A stretch of 64,000 nucleotides of DNA from Zoogloea sp041908905. GTDB lineage: Bacteria > Pseudomonadota > Gammaproteobacteria > Burkholderiales > Rhodocyclaceae. A program made the translations under genes and the position numbers. Every line of letters starts with the position of its first letter. Position 1 is the stretch's first letter. This document shows, in pieces, positions 18,309 through 27,047 of the stretch. The DNA lies in the NCBI RefSeq assembly GCF_041908905.1, contig NZ_JAYREK010000012.1, positions 1 to 64,000 of the forward strand. Direction: 5' to 3'. The notes beneath the pieces are model-generated. The model ran no database searches, was not told where the DNA came from, and saw only the letters and a program-made list of their open reading frames with translations.

Positions 18309-19412
18309 TCACTTGAGCGGCACGAAACGCCCGTCACGGATTTCGGTAAAGAAGACCTTGCGCGGCGTGTCGCCCGTGGCGTCGAAACTGATCTGCTGCT
18401 GCAGCCCCTGGTAAGGGCCGTGCTTCAGCACGGCCGCCTTGACGGTCTCGTCCCCGGCACGCTTCTCGAGCGCGGTGAACAACACCAGCGCCGCGTCGTA
18501 GGCCGAGACCGAACTGTAACCGGGATTCTTCTGGAATCGCCTGAAATAGGCCTCACGAAACTCGCGGAAGCGGGCCGAATCGTCGTCACGATCGTAATTC
18601 TGGACGATGATCAGGCCCTCGACCATCCGCCCGCCCAGCTCGATCAGCTGCTCGGTGGCCGCCCACTCGGAGGCGCCGATGGGCAGCGACGGGGCCAGCC
18701 GGCGGGATTGCTGGGCGAGCCGCGCCACGTCGATCGCCCCCGAGATGTAGAACAGGCCGTCGGGCCGGCCCTTCAGCATCGCCGTGACCACACCCGCGAA
18801 ATCCACGTCGGGGCTGGATTCGTAGGGCACCTCCGCCGCCACCGTGCCGCCGACGGCGGTGAAGGCCTGGCGGAACTCGGCGAGCCACGATTCGGTGAAG
18901 GTGCGATTGCGCACATCGTAGGCGACGGCGATGCGGTGCTGGCCGCGGCCGTAGAGCACCCGGGCGTAGTCGCTCGCGTTGTCGCGGGTCGTGCGGTTGA
19001 TGCGGACGAGGTTGTCGTCCTTGCCGTAGAACGCCATCGAGGTGAGGGTCGGGCTGATCATCAGGGTGTCGCTCTTCGCCAGCACGGGCACCGCGGCGGC
19101 GGCGACGCCGCTGGTGAACGGCCCGATCACCGCCTCCACCTTGGCCGCGGCAAGCTCGCGGGCCGATTTCTCGGCGGTCGCGGCGTTCTGGGCATCGTCC
19201 CGGGCGATCAGCTCGACCTGCCGGCCGCGGATGCCGCCGGCCCGGTTGACCTGCTCGACGGCAAGCACGACGGCGCTGTGCCCTGCCTGGCCCACGTCCG
19301 AGTTGCGGTCGGACAGACCGCCGATGAACCCGATCCGCAGCGGCTCCTCGGGCCCGCAGCCGGACAACAGGGCGCAACTGACCAGCAAGGCCGCACTCCG
19401 CCTGCCAAACAT
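18309..19412 (-). CDS. Periplasmic amino-acid-type binding lipoprotein (Peripla_BP_6)
   Basis: A 367-residue lipoprotein. The signal peptide ends in lipobox LLSGC, then comes a LivJ-like bilobed binding fold: LRIGFIGGLSDRNSDVG, AVEQVNRAGGIRGRQVEL, GPFTSGVAAAAVPV and a C-terminal SAYDAALVLFTAL. LivJ-type proteins deliver branched-chain amino acids, urea or aromatic acids to ABC importers, but no permease or ATPase gene is nearby. It sits between two histidine kinase genes, so I infer a sensory rather than transport role. ATG 19412 follows AGGTGAGG. Confidence 0.85.
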   Translation of the reverse strand: MFGRRSAALLVSCALLSGCGPEEPLRIGFIGGLSDRNSDVGQAGHSAVVLAVEQVNRAGGIRGRQVELIARDDAQNAATAEKSARELAAAKVEAVIGPFTSGVAAAAVPVLAKSDTLMISPTLTSMAFYGKDDNLVRINRTTRDNASDYARVLYGRGQHRIAVAYDVRNRTFTESWLAEFRQAFTAVGGTVAAEVPYESSPDVDFAGVVTAMLKGRPDGLFYISGAIDVARLAQQSRRLAPSLPIGASEWAATEQLIELGGRMVEGLIIVQNYDRDDDSARFREFREAYFRRFQKNPGYSSVSAYDAALVLFTALEKRAGDETVKAAVLKHGPYQGLQQQISFDATGDTPRKVFFTEIRDGRFVPLK

Positions 19413-19528
19413 CGAATACCTCACCTTTCGCTTTACCCGCCGGAGCACGGCCGCCTCGAACGCGCGCCGGCCTGCCCGGCCAACAGGTATGCTGCAACGG
19501 CAACGGGAGGCGCGACTTGAGCCCCGGC

Positions 19529-19545
19529 GCACGATCTTATCGTGC
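19529..19545. promoter_or_regulatory. Inverted repeat in a divergent promoter region
   Basis: GCACGAT and ATCGTGC form a perfect 7-bp inverted repeat around a CTT centre, 117 bp from the lipoprotein start and 110 bp from the divergent hybrid-kinase start. It could be an operator shared by both genes or a short RNA hairpin. The 242-bp gap holds no other clear feature. Confidence 0.35.
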
Positions 19546-19654
19546 CCGGCGCGCGCAAGCGCTAAAGAGCCAGGCCCCCACGCCGTAAAAAAGGGCAGCA
19601 AAGCCGGTCCGGCTTCAGGCGCACGTGGAGCCCGCAACCCATCTCACAGGCCTT

Positions 19655-22600
19655 ATGTTTCTAGATTCCCGGCGCGCCCGGCAGCCGACAACCTGGCGTT
19701 CATCCCTGCACCTCCGCCTGATGGCCCTCGGGTTAGCGCCGTTACTGGTGGCTTTTCCGCTGATCATGGGCGTGCTGGTGTTCATCGGCGGTGAGCGGAT
19801 CGACGCCATGCTGGCCGACCGGGCCCGCGCCAACCTGGCCAGCGCCCAGAACTATCTGGCCCACGTGCGCACCCAGACCCTCCAGCACATCGAGGAAACC
19901 GCCCACTCGGAGCGCCTCGCCCAGCTGCTTGCCAGCCATGGCGCCAAGGCCACCCACGAACCCAGCCCGCACCTCGACCAGATCCTCACCTCCCGCGCCG
20001 ACGCCGCCCGCCTCGACTACCTGATCATCGCCACCCCGGACGGGCGGGTCATCGCCTCCAGCACGGGCCTCGCGCCGGGCAGCCGGCTGCCGGCCGAGTT
20101 CACGCTGCGCCAGGCGGCCACCGGCGTCGCCACCGTCGGCTTCGAGCGCCTCGACGCAGCCGCCCTGCAGGCCCGCTCGCCGGCGCTGGCCGAACACGCC
20201 CGGATCGAAACCCGGGCCGAGCGCGCCGGAGAAACCCCGTCCGTCGAGACCCGCGGGCTGGTGATCAGCGCGGCGACCCACTTCCCGCTGACCAACGCCC
20301 ACCCGGACGCCGTGCTGATCGGGGGCATCCTGCTCAACAACAACCTCCCGACGATCGACCGGATCCGGGACGTGGTCTTCCCGGTCAAGCTGCAGCTCGG
20401 CGAGGACGTGGGCTTCACCACCATCTTCCTCGACGACCTTCGGGTCGCCACCACCGCAACGGGGGCCGACGGGCGACGCGCCCTGGGCTCCCGCGCCCCG
20501 CCGGCCATCGCCGCCGCGGTGCTGGGCAGCCGGGAGGTGTGGACCGGACGCACCGAGATCCTCGGCAGCGGCCAGATCGGCGGCTACGAGGCCCTGCTCG
20601 ACGGCACCGGGCAGGTCATCGGGATGGTCGGGGTGAGCTTCTCCGAGGCCGACTTCACCCACCAGAAATGGCTGCTGGCGGGCAGCGTGGGGGCCCTCCT
20701 CGCCCTGAGCATGCTGGCCCTGTCGGTCTCCTTCCTGCGCGGGGCGCGGAACATCACCGGCCGGCTGGCCCGCATCTCCAGCACCATGACGGCGATCCAC
20801 CAGGGCGACGACGGGGCCCGCGTCCCCGAGGACGGCGAGAACGACGAGATCGCGCGCCTGGCACAGCATTTCAACGAGCTGCTCGACGCCCTCGCCACCC
20901 AGAACCGCGCCCGCCTGGCCGCCCAGAAGGACGTGGCCGAAGAAGCCTCGCGCCGGCGCGCCCTGTTCGAGAAGGACCAGGACGGCATCGTCGTGCTCGA
21001 CACCGACTGCAGCGTCTTCGAGGCCAACCCCCGGTTCGCCGAGATGCTCGGCTACACACCCGAAGCGCTCGGCCAGCTGCACATCTGGGACTGGGACCAC
21101 AAGTTCACGCCCGCCAAGTGGCTGCAGATGGCGCGCACCGTCCGCCCCGAAGGCGAGATCTTCGAGACCACCCACCAGCGCCGGGACGGCACCCACTATC
21201 CGGCGGAGATCCGTGCCAGCCGCGTCGAGTGGGGCGGCCAGACCTACATCATGTGCTCCGTACGCGACATCACCGAGCGCAAGCAGCTCTCCGAGGAGCT
21301 CGAGCGCCACCGCCACCACCTCACCGAGCTGGTGGACCAGCGCACCCTCGAGCTGGCCGCCGCCCGCGACGAGGCCGAGAGCGCCAACCGCGCCAAGAGC
21401 ACCTTCCTGGCCACCATGAGCCACGAGATCCGCACCCCGATGAACGCCATCATCGGCCTCGCCCACCTCCTCGAGCGGGAGGTCACCACCCCGCGGCAGC
21501 GCGAACGGATCGGCAAGATCACCACGGCGGCCCGCCGCCTGCTGCACATCATCAACGACATCCTCGACCTCTCGAAGATCGAGGCCGACAAGACCGTCCT
21601 GGAGATCATCGACTTCGCCGTCGGGGCCACCTGCGAGCACGCCGTCAGCCTCGTCCGCGAGAGCGCTCAGCAGCAGGGCCTCGGGCTGGCCGTCGAGATC
21701 GACCCGCGGCTGCCTCCCATGCTGCGCGGCGACCCGGGGCGGATCGAGCAGATCCTGGTCAACTTCCTGTCGAACGCGGTGAAGTTCTCCGAACGCGGCA
21801 CCATCACCCTCCGCGCGACACGCATGGACGACGGCGAGACCCCCGACACCCCCGTCCGGCTGCGCCTCGAAGTCGAGGACCAGGGGATCGGCCTCAACGC
21901 CGAACAGCAGGCCAAGCTCTTCAAACCCTTCGAGCAGGCCGACAGCTCCACCACCCGCAAGTACGGCGGCACCGGGCTGGGGCTGGCCATCAGCCGCGGC
22001 CTGGTCGAGCTGATGGGCGGGCATATCGGCGCCGACAGCGCCCCCGGCCGGGGCAGCCGCTTCTGGGTCGTGCTGCCGCTGGCCCAGGGCGATGCCGGCA
22101 TGCCTGCCCGGAGCGCTGCCCAGGACCCGCTCCCCGACGCCAATGCCTTCGCCAGCTGGCTGCTCGCCAACCGCAGCGGCTGCCATGTGTTGCTGGCCGA
22201 GGACAACACGCTCAACCAGGAGATCGCCAGCGAGCTGCTGCAGAACGTCGGCCTGCGGGTGACGATCGCCCAGAACGGCCAGGAGGCCGTCACGATGGCG
22301 GGGCAGGCGCATTTCGACTTGATCCTGATGGATCTGAGCATGCCCGTGATGGGCGGCCTGGAGGCGGCCGCCACCATCCGGACCCTGCCCGGCCAGGCGG
22401 CAACCCCGATCCTGGCGCTCACCGCCAACGCTTTCAAGGAAGACCGCCAGCGCTGCCTGGAGGCCGGCATGAACGACCACCTGGCCAAACCCGTCACGCC
22501 GACCACCCTGTACCAGGCCCTGGCGCGCTGGTTGCCGGGCGCCAGCCCCCGCCCGGCCGCTGCGCCCGAAACCGCGCCGGCCACCGGGACGTCCGAGCCC

Positions 22601-23221
22601 GGCAGCCCGCCGGCCATCGCCGGCCTGGACACCACGGAGGGGCTGCGCAGCACCCGCGGCCAGCTCCCGCGCTACCTGCGGCTGCTCGACCGCTTCGCCC
22701 GCACCTACCAGGGCCGCGCCACCGGCCTGCGCGCCCAGCTGGCCGAGGGCCGGCTCGACGAGATCCGCCTGCTGGCCGAGGGCCTCCGGAGCAGCGCGGG
22801 CCCCCTCGGCGCCAGCCAACTGGCAGCCTGCGCCGCACAGCTCGAGCAGTCACTCCAGCACCCTGCGCCGGACCACACCCTCAATACCCAGGTGGAGGCC
22901 CTGGCCGGCGAGCTGGAACGCCTCCTGGCGGCGATCACCACGGCCACCGGCCCGCTAGGCCCGAGCCCGGCGGCGCTGCGGGATTTCATCGCCGAGCTGG
23001 GCACGCTCCTCGCGGGCAACGACGTCCGCGCCGCCTCGGAGTGGCGCGACAAGGGACACTGGCTGGAGAGCATCTCCGGCCCGACCGCCCGGCAGATCAG
23101 CACCGCCATCGAACTCTTCGAATTCGAGGAAGCCGCGGCACTGCTGACGACCATCGTGGCCGAACATCCGGAGCTCGGCAAAGCGGACGAGGACTACGAG
23201 GCCCAGCTCCCCGCGGGCTGA
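19655..23221 (+). CDS. Membrane hybrid histidine kinase: Cache-HAMP-PAS-HisKA-HATPase-REC-degenerate Hpt
   Basis: An 1188-residue protein. It has a first helix near 25-45, a periplasmic Cache-like sensor of about 290 residues, a second helix near 340, HAMP, PAS (VLDTDCSVFEANP), HisKA (SHEIRTPMNA), HATPase (DQGIGL, YGGTGLGLA) and a receiver (MDLSMPVMGG). An Hpt-like helical region follows, but its phospho-acceptor position reads LLAEGLRSSAGPLGA, with Glu where the family has His. A last helical tail of about 75 residues resembles that of the MASE1 hybrid kinase. ATG 19655 is chosen; a GTG lies 30 bp upstream. It is divergent from the binding-lipoprotein gene, a plausible sensing partner. Confidence 0.87.
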   Translation: MFLDSRRARQPTTWRSSLHLRLMALGLAPLLVAFPLIMGVLVFIGGERIDAMLADRARANLASAQNYLAHVRTQTLQHIEETAHSERLAQLLASHGAKATHEPSPHLDQILTSRADAARLDYLIIATPDGRVIASSTGLAPGSRLPAEFTLRQAATGVATVGFERLDAAALQARSPALAEHARIETRAERAGETPSVETRGLVISAATHFPLTNAHPDAVLIGGILLNNNLPTIDRIRDVVFPVKLQLGEDVGFTTIFLDDLRVATTATGADGRRALGSRAPPAIAAAVLGSREVWTGRTEILGSGQIGGYEALLDGTGQVIGMVGVSFSEADFTHQKWLLAGSVGALLALSMLALSVSFLRGARNITGRLARISSTMTAIHQGDDGARVPEDGENDEIARLAQHFNELLDALATQNRARLAAQKDVAEEASRRRALFEKDQDGIVVLDTDCSVFEANPRFAEMLGYTPEALGQLHIWDWDHKFTPAKWLQMARTVRPEGEIFETTHQRRDGTHYPAEIRASRVEWGGQTYIMCSVRDITERKQLSEELERHRHHLTELVDQRTLELAAARDEAESANRAKSTFLATMSHEIRTPMNAIIGLAHLLEREVTTPRQRERIGKITTAARRLLHIINDILDLSKIEADKTVLEIIDFAVGATCEHAVSLVRESAQQQGLGLAVEIDPRLPPMLRGDPGRIEQILVNFLSNAVKFSERGTITLRATRMDDGETPDTPVRLRLEVEDQGIGLNAEQQAKLFKPFEQADSSTTRKYGGTGLGLAISRGLVELMGGHIGADSAPGRGSRFWVVLPLAQGDAGMPARSAAQDPLPDANAFASWLLANRSGCHVLLAEDNTLNQEIASELLQNVGLRVTIAQNGQEAVTMAGQAHFDLILMDLSMPVMGGLEAAATIRTLPGQAATPILALTANAFKEDRQRCLEAGMNDHLAKPVTPTTLYQALARWLPGASPRPAAAPETAPATGTSEPGSPPAIAGLDTTEGLRSTRGQLPRYLRLLDRFARTYQGRATGLRAQLAEGRLDEIRLLAEGLRSSAGPLGASQLAACAAQLEQSLQHPAPDHTLNTQVEALAGELERLLAAITTATGPLGPSPAALRDFIAELGTLLAGNDVRAASEWRDKGHWLESISGPTARQISTAIELFEFEEAAALLTTIVAEHPELGKADEDYEAQLPAG

Positions 23222-23274
23222 GCCCAGCGGCCAGCCCACGGCGGAGCAGCAGCGGGCCGACCGGCGGCCGGCAA

Positions 23275-24465
23275 TCAGGCGGCGGCTTGATCCGCTTCGG
23301 GCTCCGGATCGGGATCGGCCAGCCGGGCGGCGATCTCGGCAAACTCGTCGCGACGCACCATGAAGGCGTCCACCACGGCCGGGTCGAAGTGGCTGCCGCG
23401 CCCGTCGCAGATGATCCGGGTGGTCTCCTCGAGGGTGAAGGCGGGCTTGTACACCCGGCGGGTCATCAGCGCGTCGAAGACGTCCGCCAGCGCCATCAGG
23501 CGCGCGGAAACCGGGATGGCGTCGCCGGCGAGCCCGGCCGGGTAGCCGCTGCCGTCCCATTTCTCGTGGTGCCCCAGGGAGATCTCGCGGGCGATCTCGA
23601 GGAAGCGGAACGCCCCGACGGCCTGCTCGGCCACCCCTTCCCCCGCACCGGCGAGGGACTGCTCCATGGCCTTGGTGATGGCGTCGGCGCCGATGACCGG
23701 GTGGGTCTTCATGATGGCGAACTCTTCCGGTGTCAGGCGCCCGGGCTTGAGCAGGATGCTGTCCGGCACCCCGACCTTGCCCACGTCGTGGAGCGGGGCG
23801 GCCTTGACGACCATCTTGAGGCGCCCGTTGTCGAGGGCCGGCCGGAAGTCCTCGTTGGGCAGCAGGTGCTCCGCCAGCAGCTCGACATAGCGCTGGGTGC
23901 GCACGATATGCAGGCCGGTCTCGTTGTCGCGGGCCTCGCTGAGGCAGGCCAGGGCGCGCACGCTGAGGTCCTGGATCAGCAGGTTCTCGCTCATCCGGCG
24001 GGCCACCTCGCGCTCCAGCCACTCGTTCTCGAGGGCCAGGCGATCGCGGGCGTGCTTGAGCTCCAGGTGCGTGCGCACCCGGGCCAGCACGATGGCCGGG
24101 TTGATCGGCTTGGTGATGTAATCCACCGCCCCCAGCTCCAGGCCCTTCTCTTCGTTCTCGACGCCATCCATGGCCGTCACGAAGATCACCGGGACATGGG
24201 CCGTGCGCGGCTGCTCCCGCAGGCGCTCGAGCACCGCGTAGCCATCCATGCCGGGCATCATCACGTCGAGCAGGATGAGGTCGGGCGGCGGCTCCAGGCC
24301 CGCGGCGCGCAGGGCCCGCTCGCCCGAGTTGGCGGCGCGGACCCGGTAGTAGGGCTGCAGCAGCTCACCCAGGATGGTGAGGTTCTGCGGCGTATCGTCG
24401 ACGATCAGCACGGTCTGCCGGGTCGTCTCGTCCGATGACCGGTGTTGAGCTGCGGTGGGGTTCAT
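23275..24465 (-). CDS. Response regulator with HD-GYP domain (c-di-GMP phosphodiesterase)
   Basis: A 396-residue protein. The N-terminal receiver has DDTPQN and the acceptor Asp in LLDVMMPGMDG. After a coiled linker comes an HD-GYP domain with LHDVGKVGVPDSILLKPG, HPVIGA, LGHHEKWDGSGYP and ALADVFDAL. Metal-binding HD and GYP signatures are intact, so it should hydrolyse c-di-GMP when phosphorylated. It is convergent with the Cache hybrid kinase (53 bp between stops), whose receiver or a missing Hpt protein could feed it. The tail is acidic and proline-rich. Confidence 0.9.
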   Translation of the reverse strand: MNPTAAQHRSSDETTRQTVLIVDDTPQNLTILGELLQPYYRVRAANSGERALRAAGLEPPPDLILLDVMMPGMDGYAVLERLREQPRTAHVPVIFVTAMDGVENEEKGLELGAVDYITKPINPAIVLARVRTHLELKHARDRLALENEWLEREVARRMSENLLIQDLSVRALACLSEARDNETGLHIVRTQRYVELLAEHLLPNEDFRPALDNGRLKMVVKAAPLHDVGKVGVPDSILLKPGRLTPEEFAIMKTHPVIGADAITKAMEQSLAGAGEGVAEQAVGAFRFLEIAREISLGHHEKWDGSGYPAGLAGDAIPVSARLMALADVFDALMTRRVYKPAFTLEETTRIICDGRGSHFDPAVVDAFMVRRDEFAEIAARLADPDPEPEADQAAA

Positions 24466-24733
24466 GAGCTACCTTTCAACGGATGAAGCCGATGTCCATC
24501 AAACCAGATGCCACGCCGCGTCGGGAGTCCCCCGCAAAGCCGGACGGCTCACCCGGGACGCCCGCCGGATTATCCCAAAAAACGCGGCGCCGACGCCCGA
24601 AACTCCAGGCCCGGACCACACAAAATCCAACACGCACCGCCGGACAGCGACGCCTTCGGGCTCCACCACACTCCCCGGCGAGGGCCCGACGCCCTTGCCG
24701 CAGTGCACATAAGTCACGGAACCATTCGACCCT
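24466..24733. other. Intergenic region upstream of rpoH
   Basis: 268 bp of divergent spacer between the HD-GYP gene and the rpoH operator. I see no gene, tRNA or strong hairpin here. It should hold the promoter of the HD-GYP gene and any rpoH promoter upstream of CIRCE. Confidence 0.5.
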
Positions 24734-24760
24734 TTAGCACTCAGACCAGGAGAGTGCTAA
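24734..24760 (+). promoter_or_regulatory. CIRCE operator (HrcA binding site) upstream of rpoH
   Basis: The sequence is TTAGCACTC, nine bases, then GAGTGCTAA: an exact match to the CIRCE inverted repeat bound by the HrcA heat-shock repressor. It ends 24 bp before the rpoH start. A TAAGAT -10-like hexamer overlaps its right arm and a TTAGCA -35-like hexamer its left arm with 18-bp spacing, so bound HrcA would block the promoter. A strong AAGGAGG ribosome site follows at 24770-24776. Confidence 0.92.
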
Positions 24761-24784
24761 GATTGTTCCAAGGAGGTTTAGTAC

Positions 24785-25639
24785 ATGTCCCATGCCTTGA
24801 CGTTTCCTGTTCCGTCCGCGGTTGGCAGTCTGGATCAATACATCCAGCGGGTAAACCGTATCCCCCTGCTGACCGAGAAGGAAGAATCCGATCTCGCCCG
24901 CAGCCTGAGGGACGAGGGCGACGTGGAAGCGGCGCGCAAGCTGGTGCTGTCCCACCTGCGGGTGGTGGTCGCCATCGCGCGCGGTTACCTTGGTTACGGC
25001 CTGCCCCACTCCGACCTCATCCAGGAAGGCAACGTGGGCCTGATGAAGGCCGTCAAACGTTTCGACCCGGATCGGGGCGTGCGCCTGGTTTCGTTCGCGA
25101 TCCACTGGATCAAGGCCGAGATCCACGAATACATCGTAAAGAACTGGCGGCTGGTCAAGATCGCCACCACCAAGGCCCAGCGCAAGCTGTTCTTCAACCT
25201 GCGCAGCATGAAGCCCAGCAGCAGCACCCTGCAGGGCGACGAGGTGCTCGCGGTGGCCCAGCAGCTCGGCGTCAAGCCCGAGGAAGTCCGCGAGATGGAA
25301 ACCCGCCTGTCGGGTGCCGACGTGGCCCTCGAGGCGGGCCCGGACGACGACGAGGAGCGCTTCGCCCCCATCGCCTATCTGGCCGACCCCCACGCCGAAC
25401 CGTCGGAGGTCATCGCCCAGCGCCAGTACGCCCACCTGCAGGACGAAGGGCTGCACTCCGCGCTGGCCAAGCTCGACGAGCGCAGCCGCGCCATCGTGCA
25501 GCGCCGCTGGCTGACCGAAGGCGAGGCCGCGACCCTGCACGAGCTGGCCGCCGAATACGGCGTGTCCGCCGAACGCATCCGCCAGATCGAAGCCAAGGCG
25601 ATGCAGAAGATGCGCAGCCAGCTCGCCGAGCTCGCCTGA
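24785..25639 (+). CDS. rpoH: RNA polymerase heat-shock sigma factor (sigma-32)
   Basis: A 284-residue sigma-70-family factor with the RpoH pattern. It has a short region 1.2, region 2 with LVLSHLRVVVAIARGY, DLIQEGNVGLMKAVKRFD and FAIHWIKAEIHEYI, the RpoH-box-type stretch KLFFNLRSMK at about 138-147, and region 4 with the helix-turn-helix ELAAEYGVSAERIRQIE. It directs transcription of heat-shock genes. ATG 24785 has a near-perfect ribosome site. A perfect CIRCE operator upstream indicates repression by HrcA, and a strong intrinsic terminator follows 21 bp after the stop. Confidence 0.96.
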   Translation: MSHALTFPVPSAVGSLDQYIQRVNRIPLLTEKEESDLARSLRDEGDVEAARKLVLSHLRVVVAIARGYLGYGLPHSDLIQEGNVGLMKAVKRFDPDRGVRLVSFAIHWIKAEIHEYIVKNWRLVKIATTKAQRKLFFNLRSMKPSSSTLQGDEVLAVAQQLGVKPEEVREMETRLSGADVALEAGPDDDEERFAPIAYLADPHAEPSEVIAQRQYAHLQDEGLHSALAKLDERSRAIVQRRWLTEGEAATLHELAAEYGVSAERIRQIEAKAMQKMRSQLAELA

Positions 25640-25660
25640 GCGCGCCACGCCTCAAGGCAC

Positions 25661-25686
25661 AGGGCAGCCCGCGGGCTGCCCTTTTT
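25661..25686 (+). terminator. Intrinsic terminator after rpoH
   Basis: AGGGCAGCCC pairs perfectly with GGGCTGCCCT across a two-base centre, followed by a run of T (25682-25686). It is a textbook Rho-independent terminator 21 bp after the rpoH stop, and lies just beyond the end of the convergent SCO gene. Confidence 0.9.
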
Positions 25687-25699
25687 CATGGCACCGGCC

Positions 25700-26302
25700 C
25701 TACTGGCCGGCGAGCAGTTTGCGGATGTCGGCGGCGATGAGCGCCGGTTTCTCGCCGTGCTTCACATACAGGCGCAGCCGGCCCTGGGGATCGTACACAT
25801 ACGTGCCGGTGGAGTGATCGACCGTGTAGGCGTTGCCCTTCACGTCACCCTGCTTCTGGTAGAAGACCTTGAAATCCCGCGCCACCGCCTGGGTGGTGGG
25901 CAGATCGGCGTAGAGCCCGGCAAAGCGCGGGTCGAAGGCCGGCACATACTGGGCGAGCAGGGCCCGGGTGTCGCGCTCGGGGTCGATGGTCATGAAGAGC
26001 ACCTGCACCTTGTCGGCGTCCGGCCCGAGCTGCTTCATGACCTCGACCATGTTGAGGAGGTTGGTCGGGCAGACGTCGGGGCACTGGACGTAGCCGAAGA
26101 ACAGGGTGACGACCTTGCCCCGGTAATCCGCCAGGCTGCGCGCCGCGCCGGTATGGTCGGTGAGGTGGAAATCCTTGCCGTAGGCGGCGCCGGTGATGTC
26201 GGTATTGACGAAGCCCGCGCCGCTCCCGCCGCCGGGCGAGCAGGCGGCCAAGAGACCCATCAGCAACGCAGCCAAGACGCTGCGCCGCAGCATTCCAGTC
26301 AT
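25700..26302 (-). CDS. SCO1/SenC-family copper chaperone lipoprotein
   Basis: A 200-residue thioredoxin-fold protein with a lipoprotein signal (LLAAC lipobox) and the SCO copper site: CPDVCP plus the distal His in VDHSTGTYV. SCO proteins help assemble the CuA centre of cytochrome oxidase or act as thiol reductants in the periplasm. ATG 26302 is chosen, with ATG 26293 as a close alternative. No cytochrome oxidase gene is in the window. It is convergent with rpoH. Confidence 0.88.
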   Translation of the reverse strand: MTGMLRRSVLAALLMGLLAACSPGGGSGAGFVNTDITGAAYGKDFHLTDHTGAARSLADYRGKVVTLFFGYVQCPDVCPTNLLNMVEVMKQLGPDADKVQVLFMTIDPERDTRALLAQYVPAFDPRFAGLYADLPTTQAVARDFKVFYQKQGDVKGNAYTVDHSTGTYVYDPQGRLRLYVKHGEKPALIAADIRKLLAGQ

Positions 26303-26452
26303 TGAAGAAACCCTTTTGTCAGCAGACGCGGGCGGAGCCCATCGGAAGCGTGTCAACGCCGGCAACGATGCTACACTTCGGCCGTAAACGGATCTGCGTC
26401 AAATAGTCGCAGCAGGGCCCGGAGGAGACAACCTGGCCATCAAGGCAAGCCT

Positions 26453-26480
26453 GGGCGGCGGAGCATCTGGTCCGCCGCCC
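26453..26480. other. Strong GC-rich stem-loop in an intergenic gap
   Basis: GGGCGGCGGA and TCCGCCGCCC form a perfect 10-bp stem with an 8-base loop, in the 210-bp gap between the GNAT stop and the SCO start. There is no T-run on either strand, so it is not a classic terminator. It may end or protect the GNAT transcript. Confidence 0.4.
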
Positions 26481-26512
26481 GGAAGCCTTCCCATGAACAC
26501 CGCGGGCCTCCC

Positions 26513-27040
26513 TCAAGCCTGCTTGACGAGGGTCTCGAGCTGCAGGCCCGCCACCCGCGGCGAACCAGCCCCGGCCAGCTCCGGAAAGCCCTCCAGCGCC
26601 CCCGAGCGCACATACCCCCGGCGCAGATAAAACGCGATCAGCTCACTGCGCGCCACCAGCACCGACATCCGGAACGCCCTGGCGCCGAAGCCGGCCACCG
26701 CATGCTCTTCAGCGGCGGCCAGCATGCGCTTGCCAAGCCCGGCGCCCTGGCGGGACGGCTCGGCGGCGAGCATCCCGATGTAGGCCTCGCCCCCCTGCTC
26801 CGCCAGCTTTGCCTCGACGTGCGCGCAGGCCAGGATTGCCGGCCCCTCCGCCAGCACCAGCACCGTCGAGCCCGGCCGGAACAGCGCCCGCACCATCTCT
26901 TCCGACGCCCGCGGGCCGTCGACCAGCGCCGCCTCGTGGGTCCAGCCCCGCAGCCCGGCGCCGGGGCGGTAGGCCCGATTCACCAGCCCGGCGATCTCCG
27001 CCGCATCCTCGAGCCCGGCGACGCGCAGTGCGATGGCCAT
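26513..27040 (-). CDS. GNAT-family N-acetyltransferase
   Basis: A 175-residue GNAT protein with an N-terminal LRVAGLEDAAEIAGLVNRAY strand-helix and the acetyl-CoA loop PSRQGAGLGKRML (Q/RxxGxG/A). A C-terminal FYLRRGYVRSG motif is present. The acceptor substrate is unknown. It starts 7 bp after the mpl stop, so it is probably the last gene of an mpl-GNAT unit. A stem-loop follows 33 bp downstream. Confidence 0.85.
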   Translation of the reverse strand: MAIALRVAGLEDAAEIAGLVNRAYRPGAGLRGWTHEAALVDGPRASEEMVRALFRPGSTVLVLAEGPAILACAHVEAKLAEQGGEAYIGMLAAEPSRQGAGLGKRMLAAAEEHAVAGFGARAFRMSVLVARSELIAFYLRRGYVRSGALEGFPELAGAGSPRVAGLQLETLVKQA

Positions 27041-27047
27041 GCCCGGC

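Noticed and set aside
26319..26516. Small minus-strand gene between the SCO and GNAT genes
   Set aside because: No ribosome site, Cys/Arg-rich random composition, and the strong hairpin falls inside it.
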